A DNA stretch of 64,000 nucleotides from Enterococcus sp. CSURQ0835. GTDB taxonomy: Bacteria > Bacillota > Bacilli > Lactobacillales > Enterococcaceae. The notes under the pieces were generated by a model that was not told where the DNA came from, searched no databases, and worked only from the letters and a program-made list of their open reading frames with translations. Shown here piece after piece: positions 35,855 through 46,600 of this stretch. The position numbers were made by a program, and so were the translations under genes. The DNA lies in NCBI RefSeq assembly GCF_902706605.1, contig NZ_CACSLH010000009.1, positions 39,310 through 103,309 of the forward strand, read 5' to 3'. Each line of letters starts with the position of its first letter. Position 1 is the stretch's first letter.

Positions 35855-37453
35855 ATGAATAGAAGAAATTTTTCAGTTATCGCAATGTTGCTCGTTTGTC
35901 TAGTCTTTTTAGGAATCCCCATACTCGCCCATGCTGATGACAAAACGCCGGCCGGTGAACTTCGGGTCGGAATGGAAGCCGGTTATGCGCCATTCAACTG
36001 GACACAAAAAAATGACCGCCACGGTGCAGTCCCCATCCAAGGCGACCAAGCGTACGCTGGTGGTTATGATGTCCAAATGGCAAAAAAAATCGCCGATAAG
36101 ATGGGCCGCAAGCTCGTGATTGTCAAAACCGAATGGGATGGCCTGCTACCTGCCTTACAATCCGGTAAGATCGACGCAATCATCGCCGGCATGTCCCCGA
36201 CTGCTGAACGCCGCAAAGAAGTTGACTTTTCTGATCCATATTATGAATCGCAACTCGTCATCGTCACGAAAAAGGATAGTAAATACGGCAAAGCGACATC
36301 ACTCAAAGATTTTTCAGGCGCAAAGATCACCGCGCAATTGAGTACATTCCATTACAGCGTGATCAAACAAATCCCTGGCGTGAAAAAACAAGAAGCGATG
36401 GATAATTTCCCTGCAATGCGGGTCGCACTTGAATCAGGGACGATCGATGGCTACGTCAGTGAACGGCCAGAAGGAGTCACGGCGCAAAGTGTCAATCCAG
36501 AATTAAAAATGATCCAGTTCAAAGGCGACAACGGATTTAAAACAAATCCCGAAGACGTCCAAGTCTCTGTCGGGATGCGCAAAGGCGATCCTGACATCGC
36601 TCAAGTCAACCAGATCTTAAGTACGATCCCTCAAAAAGAACGAAACAAAATCATGGATCAAGCTGTCAAAGATCAACCGGCGTCTGATGAAACAAAAACG
36701 ACTTCCGGCAAAAAAGAAAATGTCTTCGTGAAGATCTTGAAACAAAATGGCTCGATGTTCCTACGCGGGACTGGCATGACTTTACTGTTAGCGATCGTCG
36801 GGACGACTGTCGGGACTTTGATCGGTTTGCTCGTTGGTGTCTTCCGTACTTTGCCACAAGCTGCTACCAGTGGTAAACGCGGCTTCCAAAAAGTGATCGG
36901 CTGGCTCTTGAACGCCTACATCGAAATTTTCCGTGGGACTCCAATGATCGTTCAATCCGCTGTCATTTATTACGGTGTCGCGATGGCTTTCGGGATCGAT
37001 CTGAATCGAACGATCGCCGCTTTAGTGATCGTCTCCATCAACACCGGTGCATACATGTCTGAAATCGTCCGCGGCGGGATCTATGCCGTTGATGATGGCC
37101 AATTTGAAGCAGCTCACGCGATCGGGATGACTCATAGTCAAACGATGCGCAAAGTCGTTTTACCACAAGTCATGCGGAATATTTTACCGGCGACCGGGAA
37201 TGAATTTGTCATCAACATCAAAGATACATCCGTGTTGAGTATCATTTCGGTATCTGAGTTGTTCTTCCAAGGGAAATCAGCCGCTGGGACGAACTACTTG
37301 TTTTTCCAAACGTATTTCATCATCTGTGTGATCTACTTCATCTTGACTTTCACTGCGACTCGGATCTTACGAATCGTTGAAAAGAAAATGGATGGTCCAG
37401 ATGCCTATGTGCGTCTAGATGAAGAAGACGTCGCCATCGAAGCAGATAAATAA
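35855..37453 (+). CDS. Amino-acid ABC importer, fused binding protein and permease
   Basis: A 532-residue fusion. A signal peptide (residues 1-26, ending AHA) is followed by an SBP family 3 domain at about 33-265 ([31 protein letters not shown]). A permease domain at about 300-515 contains the EAA loop [20 protein letters not shown]. The start [11 protein letters not shown] follows GAAAGGGAG; the longer frame would begin inside the riboswitch. Such fusions are often named glutamine transporters, but control by a lysine riboswitch suggests lysine or another basic amino acid. It works with the ATPase 12 bases downstream. Confidence 0.9.
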   Translation: MNRRNFSVIAMLLVCLVFLGIPILAHADDKTPAGELRVGMEAGYAPFNWTQKNDRHGAVPIQGDQAYAGGYDVQMAKKIADKMGRKLVIVKTEWDGLLPALQSGKIDAIIAGMSPTAERRKEVDFSDPYYESQLVIVTKKDSKYGKATSLKDFSGAKITAQLSTFHYSVIKQIPGVKKQEAMDNFPAMRVALESGTIDGYVSERPEGVTAQSVNPELKMIQFKGDNGFKTNPEDVQVSVGMRKGDPDIAQVNQILSTIPQKERNKIMDQAVKDQPASDETKTTSGKKENVFVKILKQNGSMFLRGTGMTLLLAIVGTTVGTLIGLLVGVFRTLPQAATSGKRGFQKVIGWLLNAYIEIFRGTPMIVQSAVIYYGVAMAFGIDLNRTIAALVIVSINTGAYMSEIVRGGIYAVDDGQFEAAHAIGMTHSQTMRKVVLPQVMRNILPATGNEFVINIKDTSVLSIISVSELFFQGKSAAGTNYLFFQTYFIICVIYFILTFTATRILRIVEKKMDGPDAYVRLDEEDVAIEADK

Positions 37454-37464
37454 GGAGGTCCATC

Positions 37465-38205
37465 ATGAGTATCATCCAAATCGAACATTTGAAAAAAAGT
37501 TTTGGCGATAACCTCGTCTTAAAAGATATTTCCATGAACGTCAACAAAGGCGAAGTGGTTACCATTATCGGTGCGTCCGGTTCCGGTAAATCAACTTTCT
37601 TACGTTGCATCAATTTACTCGAAACACCGACTGATGGAAAAATTTTATACAACGGCGAAAATGTTTTAGCGCCTGGTTATGACTTACCAAAATATCGAAC
37701 CCATCTTGGCATGGTGTTCCAAAGCTTCAATCTTTTCAACAACTTGAACGTCTTACAAAATTGTATGACCGGTCAATTGACGGTTTTAAAACGCGATGAA
37801 AAAACAGCGCGTGCAACCGCGTTAGAAAATTTGAAAAAAGTTGGGATGGATCGTTTCATCGATGCCAAACCGGCCCAGCTGTCTGGTGGTCAAAAACAAC
37901 GGGTAGCCATCGCGCGTGCACTTTCAATGGACCCAGAAGTCATGTTGTTTGATGAACCGACTTCAGCTCTTGATCCTGAGATGGTCGGGGATGTTTTAGG
38001 CATCATGAAAGAGCTAGCCAATTCCGGCTTGACGATGGTCATCGTGACCCACGAGATGGCCTTTGCCAAAGAAGTTTCCGATCGCGTCATCTTCATGGAC
38101 AAAGGTTTGATCGCCGAAGAAGGAACCGCAGACGATATCTTCATTCATCCTAAAGAAGCTCGAACCAAAGAATTCTTGCACCGAGTGTTACATCCGGAAC
38201 CATAA
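37465..38205 (+). CDS. Amino-acid ABC importer, ATP-binding protein
   Basis: A 246-residue polar amino acid ATPase of the GlnQ/HisP family. Walker [10 protein letters not shown] is at residues 33-41, the signature [15 protein letters not shown] at about 137, Walker [15 protein letters not shown] at about 155, and the switch His in VTHEM. It starts behind AAGGAGG, 12 bases after the fused permease gene, and forms the motor of that importer. It is cotranscribed under the lysine riboswitch. Confidence 0.95.
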   Translation: MSIIQIEHLKKSFGDNLVLKDISMNVNKGEVVTIIGASGSGKSTFLRCINLLETPTDGKILYNGENVLAPGYDLPKYRTHLGMVFQSFNLFNNLNVLQNCMTGQLTVLKRDEKTARATALENLKKVGMDRFIDAKPAQLSGGQKQRVAIARALSMDPEVMLFDEPTSALDPEMVGDVLGIMKELANSGLTMVIVTHEMAFAKEVSDRVIFMDKGLIAEEGTADDIFIHPKEARTKEFLHRVLHPEP

Positions 38206-38260
38206 AAAAATCGCTTTGCTTTACTACGAAATTTTTCGTAGTAAGGCGAGCGATCTTTTT
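38204..38260 (+). terminator. Bidirectional terminator after the ABC operon
   Basis: A long stem (AAAAAATCGCT…GCTTTACTACGAAA with its near-complement) with A and T runs on both ends serves the ABC operon and the convergent TMEM175-like gene. Confidence 0.9.
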
Positions 38261-38851
38261 CTATTTAGAAGTAAAGATTCGGTGATACCAATAATCTGCT
38301 TTACGATACGACATGATCCAAATACCTGAGACTAAAAATCGTCCCAGCATCCCGAGTGGCGGATAAATAAAAACGCCCGCCAAGGTCACGAGATTGATCA
38401 CCATTGAAATCCCACTCCGACGGTCACGACTCAAAACTTTGGCGACGTGACTCGTGGGCTCATTGGCAGCAACCACTTTTTTTGATAAGATGCCAAACGA
38501 AAAACTCCACATCGTATAAACTAAAACATAAAAAATTTCGGGCCAAAAGCTGGTGGGATTACGACCGACCCAACTGGTGACAGCCGGACACAACGTCAAC
38601 CAAAAAAGCCAAAAGATATTCGCCCAGATCACTCCGTAATTTATTTTTTCCGCCATTTGCATGACCCGATGATGATTGACCCAGATCACTGCGACAAAAA
38701 TGAAACTGATCGTGTAAGCCAGGAGAGTATTTAAAATATTATAGATCGAAGCAAGTGTGGGACTATTGGGAATTTGGATATCTAAAATCAAGACCGTCAA
38801 GACGATCGCCACCACACCATCCGTAAATGCTTCCAAACGAGATTTTGTCAT
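38261..38851 (-). CDS. TMEM175-family (DUF1211) membrane protein
   Basis: A 196-residue protein with about five to six hydrophobic helices. The family motif RxEAFTDGVVAIVLTVLILDI occupies residues 5-25. It is the selectivity helix of bacterial TMEM175 potassium channels. A second conserved segment is VIWVNHHRVM at about 57-66. Function as a cation channel is known for homologues and inferred here. It is a single gene, with no clear promoter found upstream. Confidence 0.85.
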   Translation of the reverse strand: MTKSRLEAFTDGVVAIVLTVLILDIQIPNSPTLASIYNILNTLLAYTISFIFVAVIWVNHHRVMQMAEKINYGVIWANIFWLFWLTLCPAVTSWVGRNPTSFWPEIFYVLVYTMWSFSFGILSKKVVAANEPTSHVAKVLSRDRRSGISMVINLVTLAGVFIYPPLGMLGRFLVSGIWIMSYRKADYWYHRIFTSK

Positions 38852-38905
38852 TTCTGCTCACCAGCTTTCAAAATTTTGTTATTTCATAATTCCTAGAGGT
38901 TTTAA

Positions 38906-38934
38906 CTGACAGTTTTTCGTAAATACAGTACAAT
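38906..38934 (+). promoter_or_regulatory. Promoter of the Mga-like regulator
   Basis: CTGACA and TACAAT are spaced by 17 bases, about 85 nt before the start. Confidence 0.65.
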
Positions 38935-39017
38935 AAACTAGAGGAATACTCAATTTTCTGCTTATTTTATTGAGTATTTAACGAGAAATCCAACAACTTA
39001 AAAGGAGGTATGATTGG

Positions 39018-40529
39018 ATGCTTTATGAAGAGCTTATGTTTGATTCATCACTTCTTTTGCGTTTTAATATTTTCAAATATTTGGTCCGATCAAACAAACA
39101 AATCATAGCGATCAGTCAATTATCAGACGATTTAGATTTAAATTATCAACAAAGTGTCATTGAACTAACGGAGATCGATCAAGAACTGACCGAGATCAAT
39201 GCCGAACACGTTTCATTTATGATGCGCGCCGGTAAGATCAACCTCGAAAATATCACCAGCACGATCGATGAATACCGTTACTATTTATTGCAACAAGCCG
39301 TACCGTTCCAATTCGTTCTTTATTTTTTAAATGAAGAAAATCCGACCATCGATCATTTTTGTGAGAAATATTTTGTTAGCCGTTCAACCGTTTCGCGGAA
39401 AATCGATACATTGAAGAAGCATTTGAAAAAGTTTAACTTGCGCTTCACTTACACTGAAGCTGGGATGTCCGGTGATGAACGAACGATTCGTATCGCATTG
39501 TTCAACATCGTGTGGCTAGGCACTCGCGGGATCGATTATCCTCTGAATATCGACCGTGAAAAAGTCGATGCTTTAGTTGATCACTACAAAAGCTATTTCC
39601 CGCTTTCTCGGACATTTTTCGGTACACAAGAGTTACGTTTATTTGCTGGAGTCGTTTTAGCTCGAATTCGCAAAAATCATTTTACTAAATACGATCCTCG
39701 TTATAATTTCTTGATGAAGGATAATCCTTATTATGATTTTACTTCTCTTAGCAAGATTTTAGACATACCGTTGACGACTCGTCAATTAAAAGGTGAGAGC
39801 AGCTTCATCTATCTCTTAGCTCATTATGCACCATTTTACACGATTCGTGACGATGCGTGCTTGAAGCAAACGCTCCACGACTTTGCGATCCGAGCAAATC
39901 CAGTCAATGAACTGGTGGGCGAATTCCGGCGTTTTGCTAAAAAAACGTTGTTCCCAGACAACCCAGCTTTGATGGATGATCCACTATTAGTGGGAAATAT
40001 GTTGAACATCACGTTTGCGTATTTCATTTTCCGTCAGCCTTTCCCAAATATTTTGAGCTTAGTCGTACCACCAAATCATCATATGACGCAAGGCGAGTTT
40101 ATTTTAGAGCAAAATATCACAAAATTTATGGAGACTTCCAGTGAGAATCCATCATTTCATTATATCCGTTCCATCTATGTCTTATTGGCAAAGTCGTTCA
40201 AACATTTGCTATTGCCATATTTCAACCAGTTCCCGTATTCAAAAGATCTGAAAATCGGCGTAGCAATGGAACACAACGCAATGTTTGTCAATGAGTTGTA
40301 TCGTTTCTTGGATGATCTGCGCTTTATTAAAGCCGAACCTTATGATACATCTTTGAAGGATGATTACGATTTGATCATCAGCTCCTCACTCTTGTTGAAA
40401 AAACAAAAACCGGAGTTGCCGATCTACTTGTTGGATCATGCTTACAGCGAGCACGAACTGATCCCGCTGTATTTAAAATTGCGCCAAATGTACGAATTGA
40501 AAAACCAAGTCAAACCTGAACAACAATAA
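39018..40529 (+). CDS. Mga-like transcriptional regulator
   Basis: A 503-residue regulator. N-terminal helix-turn-helix regions lie at about residues 10-65 and 105-150 (TIDHFCEKYFVSRSTVSRKIDTLKKHLKKFNL). A long PRD-like helical middle and an EIIB-like C-terminal part (KIGVAMEHNAMFVNELYRFL, DYDLIISSS) follow. This matches the Mga/AtxA group, which activates surface protein and virulence genes. The start MLYEELMFDSS is behind AAAGGAGGT. It stands directly before the 16-kb block of two giant adhesin genes, which are obvious candidate targets; this is inference from position. Confidence 0.82.
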   Translation: MLYEELMFDSSLLLRFNIFKYLVRSNKQIIAISQLSDDLDLNYQQSVIELTEIDQELTEINAEHVSFMMRAGKINLENITSTIDEYRYYLLQQAVPFQFVLYFLNEENPTIDHFCEKYFVSRSTVSRKIDTLKKHLKKFNLRFTYTEAGMSGDERTIRIALFNIVWLGTRGIDYPLNIDREKVDALVDHYKSYFPLSRTFFGTQELRLFAGVVLARIRKNHFTKYDPRYNFLMKDNPYYDFTSLSKILDIPLTTRQLKGESSFIYLLAHYAPFYTIRDDACLKQTLHDFAIRANPVNELVGEFRRFAKKTLFPDNPALMDDPLLVGNMLNITFAYFIFRQPFPNILSLVVPPNHHMTQGEFILEQNITKFMETSSENPSFHYIRSIYVLLAKSFKHLLLPYFNQFPYSKDLKIGVAMEHNAMFVNELYRFLDDLRFIKAEPYDTSLKDDYDLIISSSLLLKKQKPELPIYLLDHAYSEHELIPLYLKLRQMYELKNQVKPEQQ

Positions 40530-40570
40530 AAAGCGGTGTCACATAACTAACTCCGGTCATCCCGTGTCTG

Positions 40571-40613
40571 ACTGTCGACAGCTCCCACTAAGGAAGCTGT
40601 CGACAGTTTTTTT
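40571..40613 (+). terminator. Terminator after the Mga-like gene
   Basis: A perfect 12-bp stem (CTGTCGACAGCT / AGCTGTCGACAG) with an 11-base loop and seven T. Confidence 0.9.
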
Positions 40614-40619
40614 AACATC

Positions 40620-40653
40620 AAAATAGGAGCTGGTATCATCCCAGCTCCTATCT
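40620..40653 (-). terminator. Terminator after the first Cna-B giant
   Basis: An 11-12 bp stem (ATAGGAGCTGG / CCAGCTCCTAT) followed by TTTTG on the minus strand, just past the stop at 40658. Confidence 0.8.
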
Positions 40654-40657
40654 CTAA

Positions 40658-43600
40658 TTACTCCGTTACTTTTTTGCGTCGATACCACAAACGACCTGTA
40701 ATAAATACAATCAGCAAACCGATGATGACTGCAAAGATATTTTTCTTATCATTCATCTGCGGATAATTTTTTCCACTTGCTGTATTCAGTGGTGTTACTT
40801 GCGGTTTCGCATAACTACTACCAGTTGGACTGCTCGTTCTTGTCGCAACACTTGGAATCGAGACGCCGGGACTGCTATACAAACTTCTTTCCGGTACACT
40901 CACACTACCTAATGACGGAACCGTGTAACCTGAGTAACTCGGAATGTTCGGATAGTTAATATTCGGCCAATTAAAGTTCGGTGTATCTGGTGTACTTGGT
41001 GTATTCGGCGTTTTTGGATCGTCATCGTCTGGCGTCTTAGGCTCTTCCGGCTCATGTGTATTGGTGATATCATACCCACAAACGCTTGCCGTATAACCAG
41101 CTGGAACATTTTTCTCGGCTACCGTATAAGAGTAAGCTTTGCCAGTTGAATCGACTTTTGGCAGATCGTCAAAGATATATTCCCAATTCGTCTGCGCATT
41201 GACTGTCATTTCTTGTAAGACTTCTCCATTTTGCAACAAGGAAACGGTGATATTTGTCGGTCTGAGATTATCTTGATCACATTGATCGTTCCAATATTTT
41301 TTCCCAGAGATTTTCGTCGTCTCGGTATCATCGTCTGGTTGGTAACTATTTTTCAGATCCCAACCGGAAATTTCAGAACGATAGCCAGCCGGAACGTCGA
41401 CTTCTTGTACAATATACACCACAGCTTTGCCTTTTTCATATTTTGGCAGATCACTTAGCTCATAGCTCCAGTTGGTATCATTCGAAACGTCCAGCGCGTC
41501 AATTGGATTTCCATCGAGGTCCGTTGCTTTTTGCAATTCTGCTTCGCCAGCAACTTGCTTCATCACTTGGACTTTGATCGCATCCGGTCGTTTTTTCGCT
41601 TGATCATTGTCGTCATCCCATGATTTTTTCCCGGTGACTTTAGTCGTTTCCGGTGGAGACGTATTCGTGATCGTCGTTCCCTCGATTCTCGTTGAATAAC
41701 CAGGCACCGCATCTTCTTGGATTTCATAATGGATGACTTTTCCATTTTGATACTTCGGCAAGTTTTCAAATTTGTACGTCCAACGGTTTCCTTCCGTTGC
41801 TTTTACAACTTGGTGAGCCACTTCTTGGGTACCATTCATCAAACGTACCGTAATTTCATTTGGTCGTTTACTACTTTGATTATTGTTGTCGTTCCAAACT
41901 TTTTCACCTACAAACTCCACAGTCTCTGGTTGATAGGTGTTAGTCAAAACAATGTGCTTCATATTTTTGTTGTCCACTGAGGCTTTGTAACCTTTTACTA
42001 CATCTGTTTCTTGCACACTGTACTCAATGGCTTTTCCGTTTTCGTATTTCGGTAAGTTTTTGAATTCAAAGCTCCAACCTTTTGCAGCTGATACTTCTAC
42101 CGGTGCGATCCCTTTTTGATCTAAGTCGGTCGCCTTTTGGAAATCATCTTCACCATAAACTTTTTTCATTAGCTGAACGTGGATCGCAGTTGGACGTTTG
42201 CCGTCGCGATCTTTTTCATCTTGCCATTCTTTCACGCCAGCAACTTCAACCGTTTCTGGTGGGTTCGTATTGGTGATCGTTCCTTTATCGATCTTCGTAC
42301 TATACCCTTTCACCGGTTCTTCTTGGACTTCGTAATTGATCACTTTCCCATTTTCGTACTTCGGTAAGTTTTCAAATTTGTAGGTCCATTTGCCATCGGT
42401 ACCTGCTGTCACAGTTTGCTCAGTAACTTTTTGCTTCCCGTTCATCAACCGAACTGTGATCTTCGTTGGTCGCGTACCGCTTGGATTACTCTTATCGTCC
42501 CACAACTTCTCGCCAGAAAATTCTGTGACTTCCGGTGTGTAGCGATTGGTGATCGTCTTTCCATCTTTTGAGACGTCAGATTCATAACCGGCTGCCACAT
42601 CGACTTCTTGAACGCTGTAAGTGATTTCTTTGCCATCCGCGGTATATTTCGGTAAATCTGTAAATTTATGTGACCATACATTGGCATTATCTTTGTCAGC
42701 TGACTGTGCATTTAATTCGATTTCTTTGCCAGTGATCGGCGTAGCAGCTGGTTCTCCTGCAATCTTTTGCAACAGTTGGAATTTCACTGACTTCGGTCGT
42801 TTTCCATCTTGGTTATCGCTATCATCCCACACTTTTTTAACCGGAACTTCGACTACTTTCGTATTGATAATGTTATTCCCAGCAACTTTTGCTACGTAGC
42901 CGGCTGGAACATCGACTTCTTTGACTGCGTATTGGATCTCTTGGTCACCATCAAATTTCGCTAAATTGGTAAACTCATACGTCCACGATTTAGTTGTAAG
43001 TTCACGTGTGATGGCTTTACCATTTTTATCTTTGACCGGTTCTAACGTTTCGTGCCCGTGATCATCATCAACTTTTTTCATCAATTGGATCGTGACAGAA
43101 TTTGGACGGTTGGCATCATCATTGTCGTTCCAAATTTTCTTACCCGAAAACCCTGTCGTCAATGTGTTAGTCAAGTTGCCTTTACCATCGACTTCTGATT
43201 TGTAACCAGCTGGGACATCAAGTTCTTTAACACTGTAGGTGATCTCTTCGCCTTGGTCATCGAAGCGCTCTAAGTCTTTGAATTCATAGCTCCAGCCATT
43301 ACTAGCTTCTGCTTTAGTAGTTTTTCCAGTAACCTCATTTCCATTTGCCAAAAGTTGCACGGTGATACTTGAAGGACGACTGCTATCATTGTTATCATTC
43401 CACGTCTTCGTTCCTCGTAATTCTGTGACAAGCGTGTTAGTGAGCGTCTTTCCATCTTTTGAGACTTCCGACTTGTAACCTGCTGGCACATCAACTTCTT
43501 TGACGCTGTAAGTGATTGTTTTACCTTTTTCATATTTTGGCAAATCGCTAAAAGTATAGTTCCACTTGCCACTAGGGTTTACCCGAACTTCTTCGATTAC

Positions 43601-46600
43601 ACCATTTACTGGTTCCGGGTCACCTTGATCAATTGATTTCATCAACTGAACTTTGATCATATCTGGACGCGTCTTCGCATCGTTATCTTTCCAAACCTTC
43701 TGTCCGCTAAGTCGCGTTACTTCTGGCACACGACTATTCGTCAAATTAAGCTCCGTACTGTCTGAACCTTGAGCCATTTCTGATTTTACCGTGTAACCAT
43801 CAGGGATTTTTTCTTCCTTGACCGTATAAATGAGTGGCTTACCATCTTTGAATTTCGGCTGATCTTTGAAATCATACATCCAATCCGGCTCAGTTACATT
43901 TTCAACTTTAGCCACTTCTTTAGCTTGCTCTTCCGTTTGATCTGGAGTACGAGCCATTAATTGAACAGCGATCTTGTCGGGCCGTTTTCCGTCTTGGTTA
44001 TCCCCATCATTCCAGATCTTCTTACCTGATAATTTAATCGTTTCTGGCGTATACGTGTTAACAATGTCAGGGGTTTTAGAATAATCTGGTGCTTCATAAC
44101 CAGCCGGTATCTCAACTTCGACGACACTGTACACAATTTCTTTTCCTTGCTCATTAAACTTAGGCAAGTCCTTGAAGCTGTAATTCCATTTACCACTATC
44201 ATCAGCTTGAACTTTTTGAGGCTGACCAACTTTTTGCGGATCACCAGCTGCTCCTTTTTCTTTTTGCATCAATTGGACTTCAATGGAAGCTGGTCGGATT
44301 CCATCTTGGTTATTCCTATCTTCCCAAATCTTTTCACCCTTAAACTCAACTGTTTCAGTATTTGTGACATCTACCGTATACTCGTCAGGGGCATCTGGGC
44401 CATCAGATGTCGTAGTACCCACTGTTGAGAGATAATTTTTCAAGTTGAGCGGTTGTCCATCTTTGTCAACTTCTTTTATAGAATACTCGATCAACTGCCC
44501 ATTCTCGTATTTAGACAAGTTATTTACTTCATATTTCCAACCATTACTTGCTTTAACTTCTTGTGGTGCAAGCACCTTTTCAGCAAAGTTACTTGATTCA
44601 TCACCTAAAACAGTCGCTTTGACCCATTGGTTAGAACCATAAACTTTTTTCATTACTTGAATGTAAATATTTTGAGGTCGTTTTGTATCATCTGTATCAT
44701 GCCACTTCTTCTCACCTGTTAATTTAACCATTGCTGGTGGATTGAAGTTTTCGACTTGGACTTTTCCATTGACCGTTTCTGAACGCGAATTATATCCGGT
44801 GACTTTATCGGTCACGACATAATCGATTGGCTTCCCATCTTTTCCATATTTCGGAACATCTGTAAACTCATAATTCCAATTATCAACTTTAGCGTCACCA
44901 ATAACAACTTTTGTCATTGGTTTGTTGTTTTCATCAACGATTGGTTGGATTCTTTCTTTCCCATTTACAATGCTGCGCTTATTTAAGGCTACAGTGATTT
45001 CAGTCGGACGCGTACCACTATTATTCTGTCCATCCGACCATTTTTTCATTCCTTCCAGCTTCGTTAAGACCGTATTGATGATATTCGTACCATCATAATA
45101 CGTATGGTAACCCTTCACTGAATCTTCTTGCACACTATACTTAATTTCGTTCCCATTACTATCAAATTTCGGAATCCCGGTAAATTCATACTTCCATTTA
45201 CCATCACTACCTGCTGTAACAGTTTGGGTTTGGACAGGATCTTTTTGATCATCTCGCATCAAGTGAACGGTGATCTCAGTCGGGCGATTTTGATCATCAT
45301 CATCGAACCATATTTTTTCACCTGCGATCGGTAGTGTCGGATTTTCGATCGTATAAGTAAGATTTTTTTGATCTTTATCCTCAACATTGATCTCGATCAA
45401 TCTACCTGGATCGATTTGCCCACTATCATTTCGATGCTCTTTTAACGCATCACTGATGTAGTAAGTATCTGGCGAACTCGTTTCAACTAAGAAATAAGAA
45501 CCCGTCACTAAACCAGTAAATTCAGCTTCACCTTGATCATTTGTCACTACATCTTTCCAAGTCGTTTCGGCAATCTCGGCTTTATCGTTTTGATCGTATT
45601 TGACTTGACCTGTTTTATCAGTCTCGGCTTTGACTAAATCAAATGTAGCATTGGCTAGTTTTTTCGTCGGATCTTTACTATCGACTTTAATAATTTTTAA
45701 ACTGCCATTTTCTACGGTAACGGTCGCAACTGAGTCAGGTATCTTTGCTTTCCACCCTGAGGTACTCGGCTCCGTTTTTTCTTCGATCCCGTCACCTGTG
45801 ACTTTAGCTGAGTTACTGACATTAATCGATTGGCCTACGATACCATTCCAAATCACATCGCCAGAATAAGTAACCGTGTAACTATCATTGATTACACCAT
45901 TGAAACGAATAAACATTTGCTGACCAGTTTTATCGATCGTATAATCTTGACCTTTAGTTAGAACTTTTCCTGTACTAGCGACGACTTTTACAGTATTATG
46001 ATCGATCTCAATATTTTGCCAATTGCTATCTTCGACGATGACATTTTCCAGTCGTTTTTTCGCTTGGTTAACAACCACTGTATAATCGACTTTTTGTTTG
46101 CCATCATCACCTACTGGATTGACTTTATGAGACTTATCGATCGTTCGACTGTTTCGTTGGAAAGAAGCCTTTGCCTCAACTTCAATCGGGGTATTCGCAT
46201 CATCACGATAGTGCCCAGTATTCGTAACAGTTTCTTTGACATCATTTGGATCAGTTGATTTCGCTAGTTTTGTTGTGAACTTGATCGTATATTTTTGATC
46301 ATCTTGTGGTAAGGAACCAACAACGAGAGTACCATTGGGGTTGCTGCCTTTTGAAATATTCAAAAATTTACCGTACCAATGGTTGTCGTTCGGTTTCACA
46401 TAGCTCCAAGCTGGTCCACCTTTCAGATTCAAATTCCAACTCTCACCAGCATCGACTTTATTGCCACTTTCATCAAAAACTTCTGGTTCAATGGACGTAT
46501 CTAGCGTTTGACCTGCTGGGATCGGATCGTAAAAGACGCCATTAGGACCGATCGTCGTTTTATTATCGTTAATCGTTACCGTCCAATTCACTTTGTCTTT

